NCBI GenBank assembly: GCA_023381235.1
Contig: JAMCTV010000003.1
Location: 1 to 10,464, forward strand
From: Gammaproteobacteria bacterium
GTDB lineage: Bacteria > Pseudomonadota > Gammaproteobacteria > SURF-13
Direction: 5' to 3'
DNA length: 10,464 nucleotides
Of this stretch, positions 1 to 6,720 are shown one piece after another. The notes under the pieces were generated by a model, which saw only the letters and a list, made by a program, of their open reading frames with translations, ran no database searches and was not told the DNA's origin. Every line of letters begins with the position of its first letter. The stretch's first letter is position 1. Position numbers and translations under genes: made by a program.

Positions 1-2
1 TA

Positions 3-479
3 CTGCTCACCGGCGACAATCCGCGCACCGCCAACGCCATTGCGCGCGAGCTCGGCATCGAGCGCGTCATCGCCGAGGTGCTGCCCGGCGACAAGGCGCA
101 AGTGATCCGCGACCTGCAGGCCCAGGGCAAGGTGGTGGCGATGGTGGGCGACGGCGTGAACGACGCGCCCGCGCTCGCTACCGCGGACATCGGCATCGCC
201 ATCGGCTCCGGCTCCGACGTGGCCAAGGAAACCGGCGGCATCATCCTGGTGAAAAACGACGTGCGCGACGTGGTGGCGAGCATCCGCCTGTCGCGCGCCA
301 CACTTAAAAAAATCAAACAGAATCTGTTCTGGGCGTTTATTTACAACACGGTAAGCATTCCCGTCGCAGCCTTGGGATTTTTAAATCCCATCATCGCCGC
401 CGCGGCCATGGCCTTGAGTTCGCTCTCGGTGATCGTCAACTCGGCGCTGCTCAAGCGCGTAAAGCTCTCACAGGTCTGA
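3..479 (+). CDS. copA: Cu(I)-exporting P1B-type ATPase, C-terminal part (5' end outside window)
   Basis: Only the last 158 residues are present; the reading frame is open from base 3 and enters from the left edge. P1B-1 ATPases pump Cu(I) out of the cytoplasm across the inner membrane using ATP. The fragment begins in the P domain with LLTGDN (local residues 1-6), continues through the hinge motif MVGDGVNDAPAL (47-58), and ends with the last two membrane helices. These carry the Cu(I) ligand signatures of the family: YN in NLFWAFIYN (114-115) and Met plus Ser in MALSS (M136, S140), followed by a short basic tail. The YN/MxxxS pair separates Cu(I) pumps from Zn/Cd and Co pumps. The stop at 477-479 is one base before the next ATG, so the downstream DUF2933 gene is probably co-transcribed and translationally coupled. 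The soluble N-terminal metal-binding domains, the CPC motif and the DKTG motif lie outside the window and cannot be checked. Confidence 0.93.
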   Translation: MLTGDNPRTANAIARELGIERVIAEVLPGDKAQVIRDLQAQGKVVAMVGDGVNDAPALATADIGIAIGSGSDVAKETGGIILVKNDVRDVVASIRLSRATLKKIKQNLFWAFIYNTVSIPVAALGFLNPIIAAAAMALSSLSVIVNSALLKRVKLSQV

Positions 480-480
480 C

Positions 481-702
481 ATGCGCGGGTCTGCGCCGAA
501 GCATTCGACGCCATGGTGGAAGGCCCGCACCGGGCTTGCATTCATCGGGTTCCTGGCGATCGCGGGGTTTTTTCTCATCACGGAGCATCAGGCGCACGTG
601 CTGGGCGCGCTGCCGCTGATTCTGCTGCTGCTGTGCCCGCTGCTGCATCTGTTCGGTCACGGCGGCCACCGTCACGGGCGCGTCCCGGAGGAAAAACCAT
701 GA
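481..702 (+). CDS. DUF2933 family small membrane protein
   Basis: This 73-residue protein matches my recollection of the DUF2933 family, small membrane proteins of unknown function often found beside copper efflux genes. After a short basic N-terminus there are two hydrophobic helices (about residues 18-34 and 38-57) joined by the turn TEHQAH, which is typical of the family. The tail after the second helix is His-rich: H56, H60, H63 and H65 lie within HLFGHGGHRHG. Such a cluster could bind a metal, but that is inference. The ATG follows the copper ATPase stop by one base, with a weak purine stretch (CAGG) upstream, so coupling is likely. The TGA overlaps the ATG of the next gene as ATGA (699-702). 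The length is normal for the family and nothing appears broken. Confidence 0.85.
   Translation: MRGSAPKHSTPWWKARTGLAFIGFLAIAGFFLITEHQAHVLGALPLILLLLCPLLHLFGHGGHRHGRVPEEKP
687..691 (+). promoter_or_regulatory. Ribosome binding site that sets the start of the methyltransferase-like gene
   Basis: GGAGG lies 7 nt before the ATG at 699. The reading frame is open back to 513, so a naive longest-ORF call would add 62 residues that overlap the DUF2933 gene. This strong site and the ATGA overlap favour the start at 699. Confidence 0.8.
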
Positions 703-1346
703 GCACGCCCGCCTATGGCCTGTGGTCGCTGGTGATTATCAACTCGCTCGTGTTCCTGATTTTTCTCTACAGCTTCACCAAGCCGCGGACACCGCGTGAC
801 TGGCGCTCGTTCGGGGCGGTGTCGGCCTTCCTCATCGCGCTGTTCACCGAGATGTACGGCTTTCCGCTCACGCTGTACCTGCTGTCCGGCTGGCTACAGA
901 GCCGTTATCCCGGCGTGGACTGGTTCGCGCACGACGCGGGGCACCTGCTGGAGATGCTCATCGGCTGGCGCGCGAATCCGCACTTCGGGCCGTTTCATCT
1001 TTTGAGCTTTGCCTTCATCGGCGGCGGCTTCTGGCTGCTGGCCGCGGCGTGGAAGGTGCTCTATGCAGCGCAACGCGCGCACGCGCTCGCCACCTCCGGG
1101 CCGTATGCGTACATCCGCCATCCGCAATACGCGGCCTTTGTGCTTATCATGTTTGGTTTTCTGTTGCAGTGGCCGACGGTTCTGACGCTCGCCATGTTTC
1201 CGGTGCTGGCGTACATGTATGTGCGTCTGGCGCGGAGCGAGGAGCGCGAAATCGGCGCCGAGTTCGGGGAAGCATACGCACGTTACGCCGCGCGCACTCC
1301 GGCGTTCGTCCCGCATCTTTCGTGGCTGCGCCACCGGGAGCCTTGA
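699..1346 (+). CDS. ICMT/PEMT-like membrane methyltransferase family protein
   Basis: The 215-residue product is an integral membrane protein. Hydrophobic helices lie at about 7-27, 39-63, 102-123, 146-157 and 160-176. Its C-terminal half has the signature of the isoprenylcysteine carboxyl methyltransferase / phospholipid methyltransferase superfamily: GPYAYIRHPQY (134-144), a membrane hairpin, then a cytosolic segment with EERE (181-184) and FGEAYARYAARTPAFVP. In the family these two blocks form the S-adenosylmethionine and substrate pocket. The substrate is unknown; bacteria of this type do not prenylate proteins in the usual way, so a lipid or a small amphipathic molecule is equally possible. 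The start at 699 is chosen over upstream in-frame codons because of GGAGG at 687-691 and the ATGA overlap with the DUF2933 stop. It lies between DUF2933 and a CxxC protein behind a copper pump, which suggests a part in the metal response. The assignment to the superfamily is firm; the reaction is not known. Confidence 0.85.
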   Translation: MSTPAYGLWSLVIINSLVFLIFLYSFTKPRTPRDWRSFGAVSAFLIALFTEMYGFPLTLYLLSGWLQSRYPGVDWFAHDAGHLLEMLIGWRANPHFGPFHLLSFAFIGGGFWLLAAAWKVLYAAQRAHALATSGPYAYIRHPQYAAFVLIMFGFLLQWPTVLTLAMFPVLAYMYVRLARSEEREIGAEFGEAYARYAARTPAFVPHLSWLRHREP

Positions 1347-1350
1347 GAGG
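1347..1350 (+). promoter_or_regulatory. Ribosome binding site that sets the start of the CMD-family gene
   Basis: GAGG begins just after the preceding stop (TGA 1344-1346) and lies 7 nt before the ATG at 1358. The frame is open upstream to 1049, but that extension would lie inside the methyltransferase-like gene in another frame, so 1358 is the supported start. Confidence 0.75.
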
Positions 1351-1357
1351 TATAGCC

Positions 1358-1939
1358 ATGCCCTTCATCACCACGCCTGCGCAACATCATTTCCCCTGGT
1401 ACGTGCGGCTGTTCTTCTGGAATCAGCGGCGCAAGTACGGCGCGGTGCTGGAGCCTGCGAAGCTCTGGGGCCGCAGCCCGCGGGTGTTCCTCGGCGTGGC
1501 CACGCTCTATGGCGCACTCGACCGGCGCGCCTCGCCGATCGAGCCGGTGCTGCGCTCGCTCGTCACGGTGCGGGTGTCGCAGATCAACTGGTGCCGCTTC
1601 TGCGTGGACATCAATTCGGCCCTGGTGCTCAAGCGCGGCGGCGACCTCGAACGGCTCGCCGCACTCGAGCGCTTCGAGGAGAGCGCGCTGTTCAGCGAGC
1701 GCGAGAAGGCGGCGCTCGCCTATGCCGAGGCGGTCACCTACTCGGAGCGCCAGGTGACACCCGGGCACCTCGCGCGGCTGCGGCGTCACTTCGACGACGA
1801 CGCCATCATCGAGCTCACCGCGCTCGTCGCGTTTCAGAACCTGTCGAGCAAGTTCAATGCGGCTCTGGACGTCGAGCCGCAGGGCTTCTGCCACGCGGCG
1901 CCGCAACCGAAAGCCTCCGCACCTGGCCCATCGGCATAA
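1358..1939 (+). CDS. Carboxymuconolactone decarboxylase (AhpD-like) family protein with CxxC
   Basis: The protein has 193 residues and belongs to the CMD/AhpD-like alpha-helical superfamily. These proteins are usually cytoplasmic oligomers; members act as decarboxylases or as thiol-dependent peroxidase partners. The core runs from about residue 60 to 170: RSLVTVRVSQINWCRFCVD, with C79 and C82 forming the CxxC pair; a middle segment LFSEREKAALAYAEAVT (111-127) typical of the family; and a final helix with DDAIIELTALVAFQNLSSKFN. AhpD has a His four residues after the second Cys, whereas here that position is Asn (N86). The full AhpD catalytic set is therefore not present, though the cysteine pair could still be redox active. 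The N-terminal 55 residues look like a family-specific extension, and the last 15 are Pro/Ala-rich and probably disordered. It is the last gene of the copper-linked operon, and convergent with the P-type ATPase gene 40 nt further on. The true substrate is unknown. Confidence 0.85.
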   Translation: MPFITTPAQHHFPWYVRLFFWNQRRKYGAVLEPAKLWGRSPRVFLGVATLYGALDRRASPIEPVLRSLVTVRVSQINWCRFCVDINSALVLKRGGDLERLAALERFEESALFSEREKAALAYAEAVTYSERQVTPGHLARLRRHFDDDAIIELTALVAFQNLSSKFNAALDVEPQGFCHAAPQPKASAPGPSA

Positions 1940-1979
1940 AGTGTACACAAGCCCATCAGGGAAGGGTGAAGAAACGCCT

Positions 1980-4562
1980 TCAAGCCCGGCTTGCGCGCCG
2001 CACTCCGGCAGGTAACTTTTTCAGCAATTCGTACCACACTATGCAGCCCGCCCCCGCGGCGAACGCCATAAGCAACTGCGTAATGTTGAGTGCGCTGAAC
2101 GAAAACAGCGCACTCACTGATGGAACATAAATCACCAGCGCCAGCCCTGCGAACGCGCCGCCCACCACCCACCACAGGGCGGCGTTCGGCGCGCGCCACG
2201 CTGCGCTTATGCCGCGCGTGAGCGTGCGGTTGGAGAAGATCAGTCCCAGGTTGCTCACGATCAGCACCATGAAGGCCAGCGTGCGCGCGGTCTCCGTGCT
2301 GGAGCCATAGTGCAAAGCGCCCGCATAGATCAGCATCACGACAATCAAACTGCCCAGACCCTGCAACAGGTTGAGCATGATCGCGCGCAGCGGAAACATG
2401 GGCGCGCGCGGGTCACGCGGCGGGCGGCGCATGACGTCGCGCTCTTCCGGTTCGGCCTCGAAGGCGACGGAGCAGGCGGGGTCTATGATCAACTCCAGAA
2501 ATAATACATGAATCGGCGCAAAGAAAAGCGGCAGACCAAGCAGCAAAGGCAGCAGCGCGATACCGGCGATGGGCACATGCACCGCGAACAGGTAGGACAT
2601 GGCCTTGCGCAGGTTGTCGTGTATGCGCCGCCCCAGGCGCACCGCGCGCACGATGGAGGGGAAGTCATCGTCGAGCAGCACCAGTGAGGCCGCCTCGCGC
2701 GCCACGTCCGTGCCGCGCCCGCCCATGGCGACGCCGATGTGCGCCGCCTTGAGCGCGGGCGCGTCGTTTACGCCGTCGCCGGTCATGGCGACTATCGCAC
2801 CGCCGGATTTGAACGCCTGTATCAAACGCAGCTTTTGCGCGGGCGTAATGCGCGCAAACACATCCACGGAGTCCATCTTGTGCCGCAACTGCGTATCCGT
2901 GAGCGTATCCATTTCCGCCCCGGTGAGCAGCGCCTCGGCGTCAACCAGTCCGGCTTGCCTGGCGATGGCTGCCCCGGTGCGCGGATAATCGCCGGTAATC
3001 ATCACCACGCGTATGCCCGCCGCACGGCACTCCGCGACCGCCTCTTGCACCCCGGCGCGCAACGGGTCGTGCAGGGCGACAAGCCCCAGGAATTCAAAAT
3101 CAAAATCATGCTGCTGCGCGGGCGGCGTCTTTCCCGCGTAGATCGCGCGCGCCACACCCAGCACGCGCAGGCCTTGATCGGCCAGGCGCGCGACTTGCGC
3201 CGTCATTGCCCGCACTTTTTCCACATCAAGGTGACACAAATCGGCAATCGCCTCCGGCGCGCCCTTGGCCGCGACGATGAACTGATCGTCGTGCGTTGCC
3301 TTCCACACATGCGACATGGCTGGCAGTTCCGGCGACAGCGAATACTCGTGCACTAGCTCCCAGTCGCGGTGCACAAGCCCTCTGTGCGCGAGATATTTCC
3401 CCGCCGTCTCATGAATCGCGCGTTCCATGGGATCGAACGGCTCTATTTCGCTGGCGAGCGCCGCATACTCCAGCAGAGCATGAAACGGCTCCGGCAGTGC
3501 GGCGGCGTTCACGTCGAACATGGCGCTGTTCACCACGAGCTTGTTCAGCGTCATGCGGTTCTCGGTCAGCGTGCCGGTTTTATCCACGCACAGCAGCGTG
3601 GCCGCGCCAAGGGTTTCGATGGCGGGCAGATGGCGTGTGAGCACGCGCGCCTTGGCGATGCGCCAGGCGCCGAGCGCGAGAAACACCGTGAGCACCACGG
3701 GAAACTCTTCCGGCAGGATGCCCATCGCGAGCACGATGCCGGCCAGAAAACCTTCCAGCCAGCCGCCGCGCGTCATGACATACAGCACCACCACGGCGGC
3801 GCACAACACGAGTCCGATCAGGAAAAACACGCGCACGATGCGCCGCGTCTCGCGCTGCAGGGGCGAGTCTTCCAGCGCCAGGCCTTGCACCGCCTTGCCG
3901 ATGCGGCCGATCTCGGTGTGCAGACCGGTGTGCGCCACGCGCGCCACGCCCTGCCCTTGCACCACCAGGCTGCCGGCATAGACGAAGGGCGTATCGTCGC
4001 CGCCCGGCGCGCCAATGGGCGATGCGGCGTCGCCCGGTCGTTTACGCACCGGAACCGATTCGCCGGTGAGCAGCGACTCATCGGCGTGGAAATCGTTGCA
4101 CGATAACAGCACTGCATCCGCGGGCACGCGGTCGCCTTCGCGCAGCAACAGAATGTCGTCACGCACCACTTCACGTCCGGCGATGCGCCGGGCCTGCCCG
4201 TCGCGCAGCACCAGCGCACGCGGACTGGACAAATCGCGCAACGCACTCAGCACGCGTTCGGTTTTGTGCGACTGATACAGGGTGATGCCGATGATGGCCA
4301 GGGCCGAGGCCACCAGCAGCAAGGCCTCGCGCTGGCTTCCCAATATAAAGTAAACCACGCCCCCCGCGAGCAGCAGCAGCAACATCGGCTCGCGCAGCAC
4401 CTCGATCGCAGTGGTGAACAGGTTGCGCCGCGGCGGCGGAGTAAGCTCGTTATAACCCTCTTGCGCCAGCCGCGCAGCGGCTTGCTGCGCGGTAAGCCCG
4501 CTGTAGGGGGAGAAATCCTGTTGTATGGCGGAAATAATCTTTTCCTGTCTGCTAAGGCGCAC
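1980..4562 (-). CDS. P2-like cation-transporting P-type ATPase with atypical PEEFP motif
   Basis: This 860-residue inner-membrane pump has all P-type ATPase landmarks: a cation-ATPase N domain (about 10-50), actuator motif TGES (166-169), phosphorylation site DKTGTLT (D327), nucleotide-binding KGAPE (433-437), TGD (523-525) and hinge TGDGVND (594-600). A C-terminal group of membrane helices follows, as in Ca2+/Mn2+ ATPases of the P2A type. It lacks the CPx and His/Cys features of heavy-metal pumps. TM4 reads PEEFP (284-288) instead of PEGLP, and TM6 has E690-L-I-I-D694 with a following FEAEP, where SERCA has N-L-V-T-D. The transported ion is therefore uncertain; Ca2+, Mn2+ or another cation are options. 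The start is GTG at 4562: an in-frame TAA lies two codons upstream, so the gene cannot begin earlier, although no good Shine-Dalgarno is seen. It overlaps the end of the MFS gene by 11 nt, so translation is probably coupled to it. Confidence 0.9.
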   Translation of the reverse strand: MRLSRQEKIISAIQQDFSPYSGLTAQQAAARLAQEGYNELTPPPRRNLFTTAIEVLREPMLLLLLAGGVVYFILGSQREALLLVASALAIIGITLYQSHKTERVLSALRDLSSPRALVLRDGQARRIAGREVVRDDILLLREGDRVPADAVLLSCNDFHADESLLTGESVPVRKRPGDAASPIGAPGGDDTPFVYAGSLVVQGQGVARVAHTGLHTEIGRIGKAVQGLALEDSPLQRETRRIVRVFFLIGLVLCAAVVVLYVMTRGGWLEGFLAGIVLAMGILPEEFPVVLTVFLALGAWRIAKARVLTRHLPAIETLGAATLLCVDKTGTLTENRMTLNKLVVNSAMFDVNAAALPEPFHALLEYAALASEIEPFDPMERAIHETAGKYLAHRGLVHRDWELVHEYSLSPELPAMSHVWKATHDDQFIVAAKGAPEAIADLCHLDVEKVRAMTAQVARLADQGLRVLGVARAIYAGKTPPAQQHDFDFEFLGLVALHDPLRAGVQEAVAECRAAGIRVVMITGDYPRTGAAIARQAGLVDAEALLTGAEMDTLTDTQLRHKMDSVDVFARITPAQKLRLIQAFKSGGAIVAMTGDGVNDAPALKAAHIGVAMGGRGTDVAREAASLVLLDDDFPSIVRAVRLGRRIHDNLRKAMSYLFAVHVPIAGIALLPLLLGLPLFFAPIHVLFLELIIDPACSVAFEAEPEERDVMRRPPRDPRAPMFPLRAIMLNLLQGLGSLIVVMLIYAGALHYGSSTETARTLAFMVLIVSNLGLIFSNRTLTRGISAAWRAPNAALWWVVGGAFAGLALVIYVPSVSALFSFSALNITQLLMAFAAGAGCIVWYELLKKLPAGVRRASRA

Positions 4563-5715
4563 GCATTACATGGCTGAACACCAGCGCCGCGCCGAGCGAG
4601 ATTGCGCCGAGCAAAACGAAGGCGCTGGCGTAGCCGTAAACGCCCACCACAGCGCCGGTCAGCACCGGGCCGATGGTCTGGCCCACGTCCATCACCGTGC
4701 GCAGCACGCCCATGGAGGAGCCGTATTCTCCGCCTTTGGTAAGGTCCGCGACCAGCGCCGAGGTGGAGGAAGTGACCATGGCAAACCCAACGCCGAATAA
4801 TAAACTCAACGCGCACAACCCCAAAAAGTAGGGCAGCCAGGGCAGCAGCGCGACGCTCAATGCGCCGACCAATAAACCCGGAATAATGATGCGCGCGCGG
4901 CCTATCTTGTCCGACAACACGCCCATGAGCGGCTTGATGAACACGATGCTCACCAATTGTACGCCCAATATCACGCCGATCTGCCAGGCCGGAATGCCGA
5001 GCGTAGCGGCGAACAGCGCGAGAAACGCCTCCACCGCGCCGAACACCAGGTATTGCACGGCCTCAACAAAAGTGGTCACCATGATGCGCGCATCGCGCAA
5101 AACCATTTTCAGGCTGGCAAAAAAATTTATCCGCTCCGGTTTGGGAATCGGCGCCGGTGCGCCGCTGTCGTTCAGCATCAACCCCACGGCCAGCGCCAGC
5201 ACGCCGCTGACGCCGCAGGCGATATACACCGCGTCGAAGCTCGCCAGAGAAATCAGGAATCCGCCCAGAAACGGCGCGATGGAGCGCCCCACGATGGTTA
5301 CCGAGGAATAGGTGGAAAGCCTGGCGGCGCGGTCCCGCACGTAACGCTCGGCAATCGCGGCCGTGGCCACGGTGCCGAAGATCGCGGTGGCAAAGCCGTG
5401 ATAGAAGCGTACAGCGATCAACTGCCACACCTCGCTCACCACGAGATATAAAAACGGCGCGCTGGCGAAGATCAGCAGGGAGAAAAAGATCACGCGCCGC
5501 TTGCCGAGATAATCGGACAGCGAGCCGGCGGGAAAACTGATGAGTATGCCGGGAATGGTCGAGGCGATGACGATCCAGCCGATCTCCGCCGGCGTCGCCC
5601 CCAACGCCTGGGCGAACAAGGGCAGCACCGGGGTCTTGGACATCGTGGAACTCAAAATCGCCAGCCCGCCGATGAGGGCGATCAATACAAAGAATGAGGG
5701 AGAGATCGCCTTCAT
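4552..5715 (-). CDS. MFS transporter, DHA1-like efflux permease
   Basis: This 387-residue permease of the major facilitator superfamily has the expected size and hydrophobicity for 12 membrane helices in the inner membrane. MFS motif A appears in both halves, between TM2 and TM3 (GSLSDYLGKRR, 64-74) and between TM8 and TM9 (GVLSDKIGRAR, 265-275). Gly/Pro-rich segments like the antiporter motif C are seen at GRSIAPFLGG (143-152) and VGQTIGPVLTG (344-354). These point to proton-coupled export of small molecules, as in drug:H+ antiporters, but the substrate cannot be read from the sequence. A linker rich in Pro and charged residues (about 184-200) separates the halves. The start at 5715 gives a clean N-terminus, with a purine-rich GGACAGG stretch just upstream and a TATAAT box further up. 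It is the first gene of a two-gene minus-strand unit and its end overlaps the P-type ATPase start. Confidence 0.88.
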   Translation of the reverse strand: MKAISPSFFVLIALIGGLAILSSTMSKTPVLPLFAQALGATPAEIGWIVIASTIPGILISFPAGSLSDYLGKRRVIFFSLLIFASAPFLYLVVSEVWQLIAVRFYHGFATAIFGTVATAAIAERYVRDRAARLSTYSSVTIVGRSIAPFLGGFLISLASFDAVYIACGVSGVLALAVGLMLNDSGAPAPIPKPERINFFASLKMVLRDARIMVTTFVEAVQYLVFGAVEAFLALFAATLGIPAWQIGVILGVQLVSIVFIKPLMGVLSDKIGRARIIIPGLLVGALSVALLPWLPYFLGLCALSLLFGVGFAMVTSSTSALVADLTKGGEYGSSMGVLRTVMDVGQTIGPVLTGAVVGVYGYASAFVLLGAISLGAALVFSHVMRAP

Positions 5716-5741
5716 CGCCTGTCCAAGTGTAAAGCAGCTAT

Positions 5742-5747
5742 ATTATA
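5742..5747 (-). promoter_or_regulatory. Candidate -10 box for the MFS-ATPase unit
   Basis: Read on the minus strand this hexamer is TATAAT, identical to the sigma70 -10 consensus, about 26 nt before the MFS start codon. I see no good -35 hexamer at 16-18 nt upstream, so it is a tentative call. The same A/T-rich spot lies in the 61-nt gap shared with the divergent hydrolase gene and may serve both directions. Confidence 0.4.
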
Positions 5748-5776
5748 GCCCTGAACTCGCCGAGGCCGTCGTGCGC

Positions 5777-6622
5777 ATGGTGTGGAACATTTTAGGAATA
5801 CTGGCAACCGCCTATGCGGCGCTGCTCATCGGCGTGTTCCTGTTTCAGTCGCGGCTGGTCTATTTCCCCGGCATAGGCCGCGAGTTCTCCGCCACGCCGC
5901 GCGACGCGGGCCTCGCATACGAAGAGGTGCGGCTCGACACCAGCGACGGCGAAAGCCTGCGTGCCTGGTTCATCCCGGCGCCGCAACCGCGCGGAACCGT
6001 GCTGCTGTTCCACGGCAACGCCGGCAACATCTCTCACCGCCTGGACTATCTGCTCATGCTCCACCGGCTGGGCTATTCCAGCTTCATCTTCGACTACCGC
6101 GGCTACGGCAAGAGCAGCGGCAGCCCCAGCGAGCAAGGCACATATCGCGACGCCGAAGCGGCGTGGCGTTACCTTACCGTAACCCGGAAAATCGAGCCCC
6201 GGCGCATCGCGCTGCTGGGCGAATCCCTCGGCGGCGCGGTGGCGGCGTGGCTCGCGTCACGCCAACAACCCGGCGCGCTGGTGCTTGCCTCCGTCTTCAC
6301 CTCGGTGCCGGACATGGGAGCCGAAGTCTATCCGTTCCTGCCGGTGCGGCTGCTGTCACGCTACGATTACAACACCCGCGCCTACCTCAAAAACGTGCAA
6401 GCCCCGCTGCTCATCGCCCACAGCCGCGATGACGAAATCATCCCCTACCGCCACGGCCGGGCGCTGTTCGAGGCGGCACGCGAGCCCAAGACTTTTCTGG
6501 AAATGCGCGGCGGCCACAACGACAGTTTCCTGTTCAGCCAGGCAGCTTGGGCGCGAGAACTGGGTGACTTCCTCGATCGCTACGTGGGAGGCCCGGCAAC
6601 GCCCGTCCCGGCCGGAAATTGA
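5777..6622 (+). CDS. Membrane-anchored alpha/beta hydrolase (BEM46/ABHD13-like)
   Basis: The 281-residue protein begins with one hydrophobic segment (about 2-23) that should act as an uncleaved membrane anchor. An alpha/beta-hydrolase domain follows. The oxyanion region is HGNAGN (79-84) and the next strand has FDYRGYGKSSG (105-115). The nucleophile elbow is GESLGG with S150, the acid is most likely D219 in HSRDDEIIP, and the base is H247 in RGGHNDS. The triad is therefore complete. HGNAGN and DYRGYGKS are typical of the BEM46 / ABHD13-like group of serine hydrolases, whose bacterial substrates are mostly unknown; an esterase or acyl hydrolase acting at the membrane is a fair guess. ATG at 5777 is preferred, but GTG at 5771 is in frame and sits 5 nt after GAGG (5762-5765), so a start two codons earlier is possible. 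It diverges from the MFS gene and converges on abiEii. Confidence 0.88.
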   Translation: MVWNILGILATAYAALLIGVFLFQSRLVYFPGIGREFSATPRDAGLAYEEVRLDTSDGESLRAWFIPAPQPRGTVLLFHGNAGNISHRLDYLLMLHRLGYSSFIFDYRGYGKSSGSPSEQGTYRDAEAAWRYLTVTRKIEPRRIALLGESLGGAVAAWLASRQQPGALVLASVFTSVPDMGAEVYPFLPVRLLSRYDYNTRAYLKNVQAPLLIAHSRDDEIIPYRHGRALFEAAREPKTFLEMRGGHNDSFLFSQAAWARELGDFLDRYVGGPATPVPAGN

Positions 6623-6720
6623 GCGAAATCCTAAGGTTATGTGAAGGCCGCCCTCCCTACTGTACTTCATCATCAAGGACCAATCCTCCACCGACTACAA
6701 CAAACGCATCAGCACGCCTA
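6623..6720. other. Short convergent intergenic region, no gene seen
   Basis: This 98-nt gap lies between the hydrolase stop and the abiEii stop. I see no convincing terminator hairpin with a T run. A 7-bp inverted pair, AGGTTAT (6634-6640) and ATAACCT (6723-6729), brackets the gap and could be chance. The GC-rich block ends here and the A/T-richer defence block begins, so it may be an integration boundary. Confidence 0.3.

Noticed and set aside
513..698. In-frame upstream extension of the ICMT-like protein by 62 residues
   Set aside because: It overlaps the DUF2933 gene in another frame, is Arg/Ala-rich as expected of an out-of-frame GC-rich translation, and a strong Shine-Dalgarno supports the start at 699.
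1941..1948. Perfect palindrome GTGTACAC just after the CMD stop
   Set aside because: It is only 8 bp, with no second copy nearby and no promoter context; too short to call an operator.
1961..1992. Possible bidirectional terminator between the CMD gene and the ATPase gene
   Set aside because: GAAGG/CCTTC has an 11-nt loop and CAAGCC/GGCTTG almost none; neither is followed by a T run on either strand.
1219..2130. Long plus-strand open frame of 303 codons
   Set aside because: It is Arg/Ala/Gly-rich low-complexity translation lying over the CMD gene and the end of the ATPase gene; a shadow of high GC content.
3369..4106. Plus-strand open frame of 245 codons opposite the P-type ATPase
   Set aside because: It is fully inside the ATPase gene on the other strand, its composition is His/Gln/Arg-rich, and it matches no family.
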